Positions 27,483-40,791 of a DNA stretch of 64,000 bases are shown one piece after another. The first letter of the stretch is position 1. Every line of letters starts with the position of its first letter. Below the pieces are notes generated by a model. That model worked only from the letters and a program-made list of their open reading frames with translations, did no database searches and was not told the DNA's origin. The stretch is taken from NCBI GenBank assembly GCA_965178125.1, contig OZ237763.1:62001-126000 (forward strand), given 5' to 3'. Source of the stretch: Bilabrum cf. latius. Lineage: Eukaryota > Bigyra: Bicosoecida > Bigyra > Bicosoecida. The position numbers and the translations under genes were made by a program.

Positions 27483-27855
27483 AGTTCCTCGTCGAAATCG
27501 ATTGGAACCGCTTTGTTAGGCCAGGCAGGAGGGCAGAATGCAGATATGGGTCGTTTTGCGCATGGTCGGAACACTTCCGCTCTTTCAACTTGCGGTCACG
27601 CAAAGGACTACAACTTGAGCTTCACCTTGATGGGTCTTGAATACAGATACCCAGCTGCCGGCATTCATACACATATGCCTTGAAAAGCTTCTGCATACCT
27701 ATATCCCGTGTCTCAATCCGATGCAGTCTCTCAGCAATTGATTTTCAGTGCAGAGTTCGCCCACCGGCGCCCGGTATCATTACGGGATGTGCATCAGCCG
27801 GAGCAGGAAGGCGGGAGATTTCTAACTACCATTTATCACTTATTTCTACCAAGTA
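27483..27855. other. Spacer between tandem MAPK genes
   Basis: Contains the promoter of MAPK-1 and the 3' flank of MAPK-2. No further gene recognised. Confidence 0.5.
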
Positions 27856-29899
27856 TCATGTCTCCATCCGGGCAGTGCCGCCAGCAGCCGGCGATCGAGC
27901 ACTCACGACCTCGCTGGCCTCACGCCCGCCATCCATCCGGGCCGAGCCATCGCCGTACCCGGCGGCCCCCGGCACTACATCCGGGCCAGCACCAGTCCCA
28001 TCACCGCCATCCATCTTCATCCCGACCGACCCCGCCCCTGCACCTCTAGTCGCAGCTCCCGCACCCGCACCCGCACCCGCACCCGCACCCGCACCCGCAC
28101 CCGCACCCGCACCCGCACCCGCACCTGCGCCCGCACCTACACCCACACCCACACCTACACCGACCCCCAGACCAGAGCCCACCCCCGTGCTAGGCCCCGC
28201 CGCCCCAGCCCCAGCCCCGCTCCTCCCCTTTGCCGCAGCAGCCGCCGTCTCGGCCCTGCATGCCACCATCTCCGCGTACATGTGTGCCTGCAGCAGCCGC
28301 TGGGGCATCTCCTCCGGGTACCCCTCCTCGAACGAGCCGTCAAAGGGCCTGGGCATCAGCGGCTCCGGGGCCCGGCCCGCGATCGACGCAAAGAAAGGGT
28401 GGTCCAAACACTGCTGCACCGTCAAGCGGTCCTTTGGATCGAACCGCAGCATGCCCTGGACCAGGTCGGCGGCCTGCTTGGAGGCCTTGGGGAAGAGCGC
28501 CCTGTAGTCCGGACACTCGATCTTGCCTATCTTGGCCAGCAGACGCTTGGGGCCCGGGTGGTCGATGAACGCGGATTCCTCGGCGGACGGGGTCCCCAGT
28601 TTCCTCACGATGAGCTCCAGCTGCTCCTTGGTGCTCTTGCCCTTGAACAGGGGCCTCCGCTGCAGCAGCTCGGCCATGATGCATCCAGCGCTCCAGACGT
28701 CCACCGCGGCAGTGTACTTAGTGGCCTCGCACAGGAGCTCCGGGGCGCGGTACCAGCGCGTGACAACGTACTTCTGCGCGGGTTCTGACAGAGGAAGGCT
28801 CGGGAAGCACGGTGCACTACAGGCAGTAGGCATGGCTGGCAGCTCTGCCTGGCGAGCAAAGCAACTCAATTCTGCAGATAAAACCAGCAAATAATACATT
28901 CGGACAATTTAAGAAACTTGCCTTGAGCGCAGAACTACAATCTGGTCGTTAAATGCGGCAAGAAATGAATGGGAAAAAAGCTTCGCGAGCCGTCAAAACC
29001 GCGGAGCTCGATCTCGACTCACCGTCATCGGCTCCCCTCCCCCCGTCACGCCGCGTGCTAGGCCAAAGTCGCAGATTGCCAAGTCGCAGTTGGAGTTCAC
29101 AAGCAAGTTGCTCGGCTTGATGTCTCGGTGCAGCACACCGCCCGAGTGGATATACTTCAACCCGCGCAGAATCTGGTACATGAAGTACTGTGCGTGCTGC
29201 TCCGTTAGAGGTTGCGGCGACAGAACGATACGCTCCAAATCGCACTCGAATAGCTGTGTCACAATGTACAGGGTGTGAAAGTCCGGAGTGTCTGGGGGTC
29301 CCGTCATGATGTCGACAAGCTGCACGATGTTGTCGTGAAGGCCGTAGTATCGAAGCAGTTTGATCTCCCTTAGAATCCGTTTGGCATCGACGAGGTCATG
29401 AAACACGCGTGAAATCCTCTTGATCGCCACTCTTCGGCCTGTTTCCTGCGTGTTGATCACACTTACGAAGGGAAAAAAGCGAGAGAGAGTGCTGTAATGA
29501 TCGATCCAGACATTCAATAAGCACGGAACTTGGACATAGGATCTGTTGTACGGGACTTTAATCAGATCACATTATTCCGCTATGCACTGGAGGCCGAAGA
29601 TGCGCCATTGATAGCTTTCTGGAAGTATTGGCGGGAGATTGGCAATCGATTCGTAGCAGTGCGGTGCTCACAACGTCTGTTGCTGCCGCCACCAACCCAT
29701 ACGCACCACGTCCGATCGGCTTGAGATCATAGTAGCGAACATCTACCACAAACTCCGTTTTGCCCAACACAACGCGGTGGTACCGTCTGGGAGGCTTCAC
29801 GCGGCCAGCTCGACGAACGGTATCAAATGCAAGCTCATCTGGCGACATTTCGACTGCTTTCATGCTCGCTTCACCTCCTGACATGGCGCTGCTAGCCAT
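27856..29899 (-). CDS. MAP kinase-like protein 2
   Basis: Tandem duplicate of MAPK-1. Exons 29672-29899, 29023-29445 and 27856-28773 (522 aa), stop TGA, no in-frame TAG. Complete kinase core ([41 protein letters not shown]). Exon 2 ends GEPMT and exon 3 starts KYVVTRWYR, giving an activation motif T-K-Y instead of the common TEY/TDY/TGY. The N-terminal extension (about 55 aa) and the C-terminal Gly-Ala tail (about 11 repeat units) are shared with MAPK-1. This copy looks like the functional parent; its CAG at 29188-29190 faces TAG in MAPK-1. Confidence 0.92.
28060..28130. repeat. Short GCACCC hexanucleotide repeat, about 11 units
   Basis: Unexpanded counterpart of the MAPK-1 array, within the MAPK-2 C-terminal exon; encodes Gly-Ala. 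Confidence 0.9.
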
Positions 29900-30252
29900 A
29901 GTTCCTCTTGTAATTCGATTGGAACCGCTTTATCGAGCCACACAGCAGGGCCGAGTGCAGGTATGGATCGTTTTATTCACGTGGTCGCGTTCCGCCGAAT
30001 CCACCTCACGGTGTGACAAGTGCGATGTGGCGATTTTTGTCGTGCCGAGCAAGCACATTCTGCCAAGAATGTAGAGTATGAAGTACCACCAGGACCCTAA
30101 TATTGCTGCACAGTTGAGCAGCGCGCAAGTGTGAGGCCCATTTAGACTCGTGCCATTGTGATATTCGGATTTGCTTCTTGCGAAGCGATAGATTTTCACT
30201 TGTCCGCTCCTTTGCCCCTTATAGTCACGAAAAGGACTACAAACCGCCATCA
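29900..30252. promoter_or_regulatory. Divergent promoter region, MAPK-2 / membrane protein
   Basis: About 350 bp between divergent start codons. No element recognised. Confidence 0.4.
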
Positions 30253-31669
30253 ATGCTTTTATCAGCGGATGGTGATGCCTCGCTAGGCATAAGTTCTTCC
30301 CTTCGCAAGCTTGAGGACACAGCAATGGAAATGCGGGCCGTGAATGAGCAGCAACCGGTAAGCGCCACGACATTATACGTCAAATACACAGATCTGCAGA
30401 CCGATCATTTATTTTCATTCTACATGCCTTCCCTCTTCGCAGATCATCCTGCTGGGAACTCCCGCGGCTGGAGCTCTCGTTGAGGCCGAGATATCCGTGG
30501 CTCGCGGCTGGCTCTGGGGCTCCCTGCTCTTCAGCTTTGTTCTCCTGGTGGCCCTCACCGCGAATATCAACGGGGCCGACTCCGTATCTGACGTGATCAG
30601 CACGCAGATATCTCCCTTTCAGGCCCAGCAGACGTACGGCAGAGAGAGCGCAACTTCGCCTCTTCAAGGGGGCGATGCCCCCTCAGGCTAGCCCCAGGAT
30701 GCACGGCGTGCTCTTGCGGGAGCAGACATAGACACAGGCACAAGCTCGGGCCCCGAAGTGTAGGTGCCTAAGGCTGATGGAGGCAACGACTCCAGCAGGA
30801 ACATGTAGCCCAAGGCTGCACTCCCGGGCCGCCCGAAACCCATGCTCACGTACAGGCGGTTCCCTGCACCACCCAGCACCAGACCCAGTGGCATGGAAAA
30901 TGATTCGTTGGTGCCTCACGAGGAGCCCGGCGAGGACGGTGTGACGGGTGATCCCACCGGGGCGCGGGGGCTCTGGGCACTGGCGGTGTGGGCCCAGCGG
31001 GCTGCTGCCGGAGCGGCGAGGCGCGCTGACCGGCTCGTGCACCGCAGTGCGATGCGCGCGGCGGAGCGGCTCGGGGCGGGGGCTGCCGTGTATCGGCAGC
31101 TGCACCGCAGTGCGGTGCACGCGATGGCTGCAGCCCCAGCGAGCTGGGAGATTCGTGAAGAGGGCGGAACGCGGGAAGGGGCGGGGGGCGGGGACGTGGG
31201 AGACGTGGGGCGCGTAGGTGCTGTGGGGACTGCCAGTAGTGATGGTCGAGGGGATACTGCGGCCGACTCTGGCCATCGCCGTCGGCGGCTCGATCCGAGG
31301 CTCAGTGAGGCGATGGTGCCTGCCCCGATCCCGATCGCGCGCTTCTTGTGGCCGGAGGAGCCCTCTGCGGGCGAGTCCGGCGGGCGGCTGCATCGCATGC
31401 AGGCGCGAGCGACGGTGTGTGCGGTTGCAACCGGCGTGCTACTGGGGCTGGTGGCGGTGGGTCTAGCGCTGGAGATGACCGTGCTGCTGCACGTCGGCGA
31501 GGCCCTCCTGATGGGCTGGTCGGTGCTGCTGCTGGGGCTCGCCCCCACGCAGTCCCTGGCCTGGCGAGCTGTGCTGGACGTGTTTGTGTCTCTGCTGGCG
31601 CGGAGGTGCAGGGTCATGCTCGAGCCAGCCGTGCACTCCGGGATCTCCGACCGGGTTGCGCCCATGTGA
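30253..31669 (+). CDS. Unknown multi-pass membrane protein
   Basis: Two exons, 30253-30357 and 30443-31669 (443 aa), donor GTAAGC, acceptor CTTCGCAG, stop TGA. Hydrophobic spans near 30503-30555 (LWGSLLFSFVLLVALTA), 31413-31475 (VCAVATGVLLGLVAVGLAL) and 31480-31545 (LLMGWSVLLLGLAP). Between the first and second lies an Arg/Ala-rich loop with the repeated element HRSAMRAA / HRSAVHAM. TAG at 30689, 30761 and 30806 are in frame and are the only interruptions, so the first TM exon joins the rest only if TAG is sense. No family recognised. Confidence 0.65.
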
Positions 31670-31935
31670 CGAGTGTTATGGGCGGTAGGTGGAGGGGGTG
31701 GTGGCAGGAGGGAAGGAGCCGTCCAGGTGTGCTCGCGTGGATTTGCGTGTTGTTTCTTGGTGCCTCACTGCGTTGGTGCTTTCTGGTATACGCGCGCCTA
31801 TCAACGCGCATTACGTGGTGGGCGCGCTCGTGTGTGGCGTGGCGGCCTTCGCAGCGTGCGCCGTGCTGCCAATTTCAAACTCGTCACTATGGCCTGCAGT
31901 CTTGCGCGAACGCAAGTGCTGCAGAAACAGCCAGT

Positions 31936-34900
31936 ATGGAGGAACCTGAAGCAGTTGTCAGGGCAATCAAGTAGTTTGTTGATGGTGTGGCGCCAAGTAC
32001 TGGGCATGATGGCTTGCGGTACGCCACTTTGCTCCTCGGATCTCAGATTGGCGGCGCTGCACCTGCAACGAAGGACTCCTCTGCGTACCTAGCGCACGAA
32101 TTAGATGTGTGCGCTGCCCGAGCTGGAGAAGCTATCGCATCGTGCGAGTAGTTTACCAGGGCTCGAAGATCTATTGAGCGTGCTAGCGAACGGGGATCTG
32201 CGCAGACACTAGGGTTAGCTCTTTTGAAAATGCGGGTCTCGGCGTTGGAACTAGTGACAGATATGTGCAGCCTATGCCTTCTAGCATAATCCAAAATGTT
32301 TGTATCGCGTATCTCTAATACTCCCTTTTCGCAGGTCTGTCGTACGGGTTCTCACCGAAGTGCACACGCGAGGTGCGGCCCAAGCGCTTGCGCTGACCGT
32401 CCCCACAGCACCCTCAGAGGAAGCTTCTGGTCCACAAACCGATCAAATTTCTGCAAGTACACCATTAGCTCCATCAAGTTCCTTTAATCGGCCCAAGGGC
32501 CGCGTAGCACTGGCCCGCGCGGCCGCCGCGGCCTCCCGAGGCGCCGCCACTGGCCCCGGGTCTCTCTTGCACTCGTCACGCGAGCGGCACCTCATCCCCA
32601 CCAGCGAGCAGGACCTGGTCCGAGCCCTCCTCATGGCGATGCAGGGTGTGACGAGCGAGCTGGTGGCCTGGGACGCGGGCCGCCGAGCCTTCGTGGTGAG
32701 CGAGGCACTGGCGCTGCCGGCCCCCGCCAGGCAGCTGGCCGCCAGGGTGTGCGAGGCGGGGTGGCTCTACCGGCGCGTGCGGAGGTGGTGTGACGAGTGC
32801 ACCGATCCAGCAATGGGGGCGGGGCCCGTGGAGCAGGCTCTCGGGGGGGCGGTCCGGGCCGAGCTGGACGCCTACCACCAGGCCCTGGGGGGCATGGGCG
32901 CGAGGGCCGTGCGGATTGTGACGAGTGGGTCGGCCGGTGGCGTGGGGGGCAAGGTGTCGGAGGCCACTGTGGGGGGCGTTGACTCTCCTGAGGCCCCCTT
33001 GTTCCCTGGGCTGACTCTCCGGCGGCTGGCGCTATGGGCCGCCGAGCCCGTCAGGCGGCTCTCGATCATCGCGCAGATGCTGGACGCGGCGGGCTCTCTG
33101 CGCGGGGCAGCGGCGGTGACGCAGGTGTGGAGATTCACGGGGCTGGGTGACCCCGTGCTGGCCGGGATTGCGGAACGTCTGGCGGTGCGCGGCGCCCGGC
33201 CAATCTTCGCGGCCATGCGCACGTGGGTGCGGGAGGGCCGTCTGGGCCAGGGAACAGCAGGATCCGGTGTGACGAGTGCGGACGGAGCCAGCGGGACGTT
33301 CTTCGTGCGGGTACGCCCGGGGATTCCGGCTGATAGGCTGTGGCAGGACAGATACAGGCTGGACGGCTGGCGCAGGCCGGGGTTCCTGGGCCGGGCCGAG
33401 TGCCGGCTCGTGTACCGGATCGGCAAGAATCTGAACTTTTTGCTCGAGTGCTGCGGAGACTAGGGCTGGGTGGCGGGCACGAGGGCTGGAGATGCTCCGC
33501 GGGGTGCTCTTGGGGGTGCAGGGGCAGGGGCAGGGGCAGGGGAGGGCGAGTCGTCGCTGGATGGCCAGGGTGAAGATGAAGAGTCATGGGCCCAGGCCGT
33601 GGATAGGGAAGAGCGGTTTCTGCTTCAATCAGGGAACAGCGGGTCGGAGTCGGGCGGGCATGTGCGTGCAGAAGCAGTCGGGTTCGGTGGGTATGGGGGC
33701 GGCAGCAGCAGCAGATCGGCGGGCGCAGCTGGTGAGATTGAGGGTGAGATGGCGCGGCAGGCGGCATCGCAGGCTATGCGAGAGGTAGGGACAGTTGGAG
33801 CACTTTCTGGTGCTGCACCTGCGCTTCCCGCCACCTCGCCGTACGGTGAGGGCAACAAGGAGGAGGAGGAGGATGAGGGGGAGGAGGATGATGGTGCCTC
33901 TGGTGCCGCGGCGGGCGGCCTGCCTCGGCTGCTGCGCCGACTGGCACGTCGCTCGGACACCCGCGTGCTCCGGCTGCTGTTCGGGCGGAACCGGCTCTGG
34001 TCCCACCTGGCAGCATGCCACCACTACCTGCTGCTCGCGCGGGCGGACTTCGTCACTGCACTGGTCCCTGCCCTTGAGCCCATCCTGGGGAGACCAGCCA
34101 CGGAGATCGGGCCCCACGTGCTGATCGCCGCCCTGGACGGTGCTCTCCGCTCCTCGAGCGCGGCCAGGGAACTGCCCCCCGAGTGCATCCAGCGGCTGTG
34201 CGTGCGACTGGAAAAGGCCCAACCGGGCGACACTGGCAGGGACATATTCGTGCTGGACTACCAGCCGCCACTAGCCCTCATGCCCGTGCTCTCCCACAGG
34301 CACTTGGCCGCCTACCGAAGGCTCTCGGGATTTCTGCTCCGAGTCCGTCGTGCGCGCTGGACGCTGACCGAGGACTGGAGCAGGCACGCGGGCACCGCGC
34401 GGAGCTTGCGGAACCGGCCAGAGCTACGGCAGGCGCTGCACGCGCTGCACCTCGCGCGGCAGGACATGGCCCTCTTCATGCACACCCTGGAGTCGTTCGC
34501 CACTCTCGAGGTGCTGGGAGGGGAGTGGAACCGCCTGAGGGACCGAGTGGCCGCTGCCAGGGCGCTGCCTGACGTGGTTGATGCGGTCGGGATGTACCTG
34601 CACGCGGCCATGGAGAGGCTTCTTCTGGCAGGGAGCAGGAAGAGGAGGAGACCCGCCCCCGCGCTGCAGGCGCTCATAGGGGAGTGCCTACGGTTCGCGG
34701 GTCTGTCTCAGAGGGTGCTTAGGAGGGCAGGGCGGGCGGAGGACGCGCTGGGGCAGGCCGAGCTGGACTGGAGGGAGGCCAGGGAACAAGAGGAGGATGC
34801 CAGGGAACAAGTTGCGCTGGGGGACGGGCCGGACGCGAGCCGCGAGGAGAGGCGGGCGGGCGAGGCGGCGCGGCAGCTCCTGGACAGGGCGCAAGCCAGA

Positions 34901-35170
34901 GTGCTCGCAGCCGAGGTGGAGAGAGACAAGGCCCAGAGGTCGCTGGAGGAGCTGGGGAAGAGCGCGCTCAAGGCGCTCGGAGGGGTAGTGGGCACGTACA
35001 GGCGTCACCTCATGGCTCTGCTGGCGGCGGTGCGCGCGGGAGGGGCGCGACTCCTAGAGTGGAGGGCGCTCACGGTGCAGTTCGACTTCAACGAATTCTA
35101 CGAGGGGAGGGCAAGGGCTGGGCTTGAAGGGACGGGGGCAGGGGCTGGCGCGGCTGTGGGGATGGCTTAA
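31936..35170 (+). CDS. Gamma-tubulin complex component 3 (GCP3/Spc98 family)
   Basis: Subunit of the gamma-tubulin complex that nucleates microtubules. Exons 31936-32264 and 32335-35170 (1054 aa), stop TAA. The GRIP1 region shows the GCP3 pattern: EQDLVRALLMAMQGV, LTLRRLALWAAEPVRRL, ADRLWQDRYRL, then IGKNLNFLLECCGD-TAG-GW. Plant GCP3 proteins read through this point with a CC-x-D-x-GW pattern and human GCP3 has CHDQ, so TAG 33461-33463 sits in a conserved block and is read as Gln. Further TAGs at 31972 and 32149 lie in exon 1. A low-complexity Gly/Glu/Ser insert follows (33490-33900), then GRIP2 (LRLLFGRNRLWSHL, FMHTLESFATLEV). The exon 1 donor (GTGCAG at 32265) is the least certain boundary. 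Confidence 0.9.
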
Positions 35171-35338
35171 GTGATCCAGTGATCCCGTACGCCGGCATGC
35201 GATTCCTAATGCAATGTAAGCGCGTCTTGCGGCTGGTGATCAAGCGAAATCGAATTGCCGGCGAAACAATCACGTTGCCAGCTCCTGCCCCCATCTAGAA
35301 TCTAGTTAGATCTGAACTTTCTTACCGATTACAGCGGT

Positions 35339-38300
35339 TCAATTCATCGGGACACTGGCTCTAGCAGCCGCTGCCTCTTGCATCCTCCGCTTCCTCTGCA
35401 TCCCCGCTGCCCTCCTGAACCCAACGAGCACCCTACCCCGATCCCCAGGCTCCCTCAGCCAGAACCTTGCCCCCCTCCACCGACCCATCGCGTGCAGGCA
35501 GCGAAGGAACCGTCCGTGGTCCTTTGTGTAGGCGCATCGCACGATGGCCCTCGCCTGCTCGGCTTCTCCATGACACCCGACCCCAGCGAAGACCCACTCG
35601 GGGAGGGGCTCCTGCTGATTGGATGCTGCCGTCGAGACCGAACCACGATCCAGCTGGGCTGATGACTTTGCAGCCCTCTGCTCTGCTCTCGAGCTGGAGC
35701 TATGCCTTGCTGCGGTAGTTTCCTTTGTGGATGCAGTCCTGGCCACTTCGGAAGACGCCGTTCTGATACCGGCCTATGCACTCGCACCTACCTTCAAGTG
35801 CGGAAGCATGGCACCTTTTGCCTGCAGCTCGGTCAGTGACTCAGGTGCTCCCGGGAGGTCAGAGCCGTAGAACTCACGCATAAATTGCGTCAGGGTAGAG
35901 TGCTGAGGTGCTTCCAGATCTCGTACGCGGAAACCGTAGTAGATCTACCTGTCGTTGGACTGCCGGTCGGCCGCTCCGAACCGGATGAAATCACCAGGCG
36001 CAGTGGCATCTTTGATCGAGTCAAGGTCCATCCGCACGCCCTCGAGATCGATGCCAGACCCCGCCAGCCCGCGATCCACAGCCCTTTGCAACGAGAGAAG
36101 CAGCTGTGGGGCCGAGATCCGAGGAGGGGCTTTCCGACGGCTTACCTTTCGTCGGTACACGGTCTTGCCACCGCGCTTGCCCGACATTGGGACGCTCTTT
36201 GCGCCAGATAAGCCCTTATCGTTTGCACGTTTGTCTCTCCGCATCGCTGAGTTCTTTGCCGAGTCCACACATTGCCCATGCATGTCTATGCTCGCCCTAT
36301 CAGAGGCAAGGCAGTCTTGTCGGGATGCAGCAACACCTGCTCTAGTGAGATCATGTTCGGCGTTGTCTTCCGAGTTGTCTTGTTCTGTTCCGCTTGCTTG
36401 TTTCTGTCCTGGCGAGGCCCGGTTGTTGCTTCCACCGCTTGTGCTGCCAGGAGGCTCAATTTTGTCATGATTCAGCCCAAGCATCTCGCACATGGTAGCA
36501 ACAGGCGGATCTACTCCCCACCTGCCTCGTGCAGCCGCCTCCGCCACAAGCAGCCGATGCTGGTTGATCGTGGCTCTTGGCAGGCACACCTTGTCGAAGC
36601 TGCCCCGGAGCCTTGCCCCCTGCATCAGCAGCAGCAGCACTTTGTCAAGAGCACCCTCAGGATCCACCTCATAGCTCTCTGCCGCTGCCAGGATCGGGCG
36701 GCCATAGAAAAAGGTCATTGGGTCATAGGCTTGGTCCGCCCGCGCACCTGCCGCCAGCAGCCCAGCCACCGCCTCCAGACCCCTCACCCTGCATGCCTCG
36801 GACAGAGCAGATTGCGCGGCAGACCGCATGTATGCCGAGTCCCGGCACGTCATCAGCGCGACATACAGTGTGTCCGTGGTGCCGATCTTGCCGAGATTCC
36901 TGAGGAGCCTGTCCACCCGTGCATTGATTCGAGCGAAGTTCACCACCACGGACAGCTGCTTCGGGTCACCACCTCCACACTTTACGAGTCTGTTTGCCAC
37001 GTCCTCGATGGGCTCCTTCTCTATGCCATCCTGCCTGCTGGCACCACTCCCAGCTCCCATAAGGATAGGCAGCCCACTGGACCTAGCAGCGCGAGCAGCC
37101 GCCCAGCGCCGCTGCCAATCCGGGGGGCAATCAGCGTCCGTGTCCCGGTTGCTGGGCAGACTAGTGGCGAGCTGTAGCACCGTGCCGGAGCAAAGAGGGG
37201 TGTATTCCATGCTGCGGGCGAATCTACTAAAGACCACGTACCCCTCCTAGTGTTGATAGTCCACCCAATCCGTTGCGAGCACCCTTCCAACGGACCACAT
37301 GGCACCGTGGCTCCCTACTTCTGCTGAAGAGACTTGCAGCGGCGGCCGCTCATCGCTGCTACCCATAGCACCAGCACCAGCACCAGCACCAGCACCAGCA
37401 CCAGCACCAGCACGAGCGCCAGCACCAGCACCAGCACCAGCACCAGCACCAGCACCAGCACCAGCACCAGCACCAGCACCAGCACCAGCACCAGCACCAG
37501 CACCAGCGCCAGCGCCAGCACCAGCGCCAGCACCAGCATTTGCAGTAGGATGGCAGTCTGCACGCGTGTCTGAAACCGGTGCAGGTCTACCCCCCGTCCG
37601 AATGTTGCCGGCACTGCCCCTCCTTTTCCATCCCATGGCGGCGCTTGCACCTGGCAGAGGTGGGGCATAGCGCGATGGGGCCTGCAGCGACAAGTGGGCT
37701 AGGGCACGCCATGCGGCTTGCCTGAATGTCCCCGCAAGATGCCGGGTGCTCAACCGCAGCCACGCGGCAGAAGAAGCGCCCGCCAGGATGCCTCGCTCCA
37801 ACGCCTCGAAACTCGCGGTGCACTCCCCGAACCGCGTCGCCGTCGCACCTACAGCCGCAAATCCAGACAATGGTCCCGGCGCAGGAGAAGAGGGTGCTCC
37901 ATCCAAGCCGAGACGAGCCTCGTTGCCTCGATTGCACTCTTGATCGAGAATTCGAACAGCGGCTTCGACCGCGTCAACGCACTGGCGCATCGCGACCAAG
38001 CAGCTAGGAACATCGCCGCCAGAGCCAGATGATGATGCCTCACTCGGCTGCATGGGAGCCGCTTGGGCGCTGCAGGTGCGGTCGAGTTCGACCCGAAGAG
38101 CTTCGGCGGCGTCGCTGACAGTCAATCCGAGCCGTGCTGCGGAAACATTAGTACCTGGGCAATCTGGTGCATCGGGGGTTTGGTTGTCCGCTGAAACGCT
38201 AGCTCGCGTTGAAGACAACCCGCGGGACGCCTCGCCCGCGAGTAGCTGCGCGACTACACGCTGCCGCCTCATGGCAGAGAGCGTGAGCATTCCACCCGTG

Positions 38301-40690
38301 GATTGGTCCGGTTGCAAAGCCGTGGTGAGGCCGGGCATGCAAATCTTCGCGCCTGCCTCTGGTTCAATTCGAATCGCTGGGCTGCCAGTATTGTCCACGA
38401 CGTCGACCTAAAGCTGATCCAGACCACCTTGGATCAGCTTGTTCAATATAGGCCGCATCGCGTCCACCAGGTTGGATGCTCGGCCCAATTCGCTGTGCGA
38501 GTGCCCAAAACCGACAAAATCGTGCGATCTCCAGCTCAACCGATACATGGCCTTGCGTCCCCCCTCAAACTCGACATCCTCGATGGGAACCACTGGGTCT
38601 CCTCGTACTGGCCCTCGGGCTGGTGACCCTGACGCCGATGCACCTGCAGCTGTGGCGTGGGCGGCCGACTCGTGCTACATTCCTGCTATCGTGGCGTCGT
38701 CGTCACCACTAGTCTACGACTCAAGCGCTTGCCCCACCCTCTGAGCGAGCTTGGCCATGTATGCCCTGTTCGCCTGGACGCACGTGGTGCGGGACTACGG
38801 TGGCATGACCGCTCTGTGCATGGCTGTATCCTCTAGTTGAACCGCACTGCGATGGTGCGCTTCTCCACTTAAAGAATGCTCGCTGTTTCTTCCACCCACA
38901 CGTTGGCTCACTGCCCGCACCCATTTCTCGACATCCGCGTCCTCCCTTTCTGCAGCAGCAAGTATGGCCAGAGAGGCGAACAGCCGAGTGTCCTCCTTGT
39001 GCAATGCTGTTGACTCGACGGCCCGTGCCACGTAGTGCAGGGGCGTGGCCCCCCTGGAATTGCCCTGCAGCAACAAGCCCTCCCCGCCCTGGGCCAGCAG
39101 AGGGAGAGCGCCGGCCGTGTACTTGGCTGCCGCAGCCATTTGGGCCGCAATCGAGTGGGCTCGCGTGCTGAGCCTGGCCTCACCACAATGCTAGCCCTTA
39201 ACATGGCTCCCTCGCCGGTCGAGTGCGTTGCTGTCCATCTCCTCGTGCGCCTGCAGGATCCGTGTGACGACTGACTGCCTTCGTTGGATCGACTAGGCGA
39301 GCTCGAATTCTAGCTGGCTATCACTCACGTCCGCAGGAAGCACTGCAGTGGTCTATCTATCTGTGGGATACCCTAGCATGCCCCTTCCAAGGTCGTCCTC
39401 ATCCGCAGCATCCACCCTAGCCGTCCTCCATCGATTGGGACCCCCACCTTGCTGCCTCACCATATCATCCTAAACGTACCCGCCCAGCAGGCCAGCCCCC
39501 ATCTCCCGTGCGGCTGCATCTGCGAGCAGCATGAATCGAGTGAACCTCGCGCGGATTGACCGGCTGCCGCCTTCCAGCTCCACTGCAGCCTCCCTAGCAG
39601 CAGCTGCTGCTGCGCCACTAGCAGCAGCAGCAGCAGGATTATAATCATCGCAACTCATGGCCGAAGCTGCAGATGACATTGCACCAGGGCGTGTGCTGTG
39701 ACCTGCACCGCCGCGCAGTGTAGCCAGCAGCTCCCTAGTGATTGGCCCAGGCACCTTTGCTTTGCCTTTGCCCCTGCCCTAGCCATCATCAGCGCCTCGG
39801 TCTCTGTGGGTCCCAGTATCGTCCCGCATCGAGGATGAGCTCGATGTGCTTGCCGGTGTGCTTATGCCGGTTGTGGTGGTACCCGCAGGATTCGCATTCG
39901 AGCAAGATGCACCCACCGCCACTGCCACTGGCACTGGTGCTGGCAGCCCAGTCGGGCCACCATCGACCCTAGGGAAGTACAGCTGCAGCTCCCGCAGCTC
40001 CACCCCCGTTGTTGGCTCATTCCTAAGCAAACTAGCGCCCCGTGATACCAACGCGCGGACAGTTTCAATGTGTCTCTGCCACACCGCCAGCTGCAAAGGG
40101 GTGTAGTTCCCAGGCGGCTAAGAGGGGAGGCGGGCATCGGGATCGAAGTACAGCCCACTGTCTAGAAGCAAGGCACATGCCCCCACTCGCCCGTGGAAAG
40201 CGCAGAAATGCAGCAGCGTGCCATATTGTGGCGGGTATGGGATGTGTGCACCCCATCTTGGCCTTGCTCGCTGGATGGGGGGCAACCGATAGACTGCGGC
40301 AGCCGGAGAGACAGCATGACCGGCGCCGAGAACGAGGACGAGCATCGCGCGCTTAGCCTGCGGCAGACTTTCCGAAGCACGCATAATCTTCTTGATTGGA
40401 ATTCCGTGCAGTGGTTTATTGCGCCTCCACGGATTCACAGCTCGATCTTCTGCAACAATCCGAGCGACCTCGACATATAACCTGCAGATAAGTTCAAAGG
40501 CAACATCAGGCAGCTACTTCATCGTTCCAATGGCTACGATGAAACTGTAAGCTGCAGAATGCAGTGCATTGGATTCGGCGGTGAATTTGACTAGCACCAG
40601 TTCCTGCAAACTTGCTGGCACTGGACCAACCTAGCTGTACACAACATCTACCAACTCATGCAAAACCTTGGATATCGAGGCAATATCCAT
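35339..40690 (-). CDS. Giant ankyrin-like protein A (ANK-A), tandem copy
   Basis: One uninterrupted frame of 1783 codons from ATG 40690 ([17 protein letters not shown]) to TGA 35339-35341 if TAG is sense. Fifteen TAGs are in frame: 40631, 40514, 40118, 39779, 39470, 39353, 39293, 39191, 38795, 38714, 38675, 38408, 37247, 35945 and 35774, with no TAA or TGA. Ankyrin-like units near 40110-40030 ([17 protein letters not shown]) and 39060 ([13 protein letters not shown]); a Gly-Ala repeat at about residues 1050-1105; a conserved block near 37150-36500 ([19 protein letters not shown]); and a C-terminal module with [18 protein letters not shown]. No transmembrane segment or signal peptide noted. 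Function unknown. It starts about 100 bp from the end of its tandem duplicate ANK-B. Confidence 0.78.
37369..37545. repeat. CCAGCA hexanucleotide repeat encoding Gly-Ala in ANK-A
   Basis: About 28 units with a few substituted ones (CGAGCG, CCAGCG). Coding-strand GGTGCT again gives Gly-Ala, but with different codons from the MAPK array, so it arose independently. ANK-B has no counterpart at this position. Confidence 0.92.
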
Positions 40691-40791
40691 TTTTAAACGG
40701 TGCTGATTATCACTAAAATCGATCGGGAGAGGACACAATTTCATGCTCCGAATCCGAGTGAAACAGTGGAGCAGTGTGCAAATGCACTAAA
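40691..40791. promoter_or_regulatory. Very short head-to-tail spacer between ANK-B and ANK-A
   Basis: About 100 bp from the ANK-B stop (TAA) to the ANK-A ATG; it must hold the ANK-B terminator and the ANK-A promoter, or these overlap coding sequence. Confidence 0.45.

Noticed and set aside
35755-35776. An 18-nt intron GTAGGTGCGAGTGCATAG in ANK-A
   Set aside because: ANK-B reads straight through the same place in frame with related sequence, so this is coding with a TAG.
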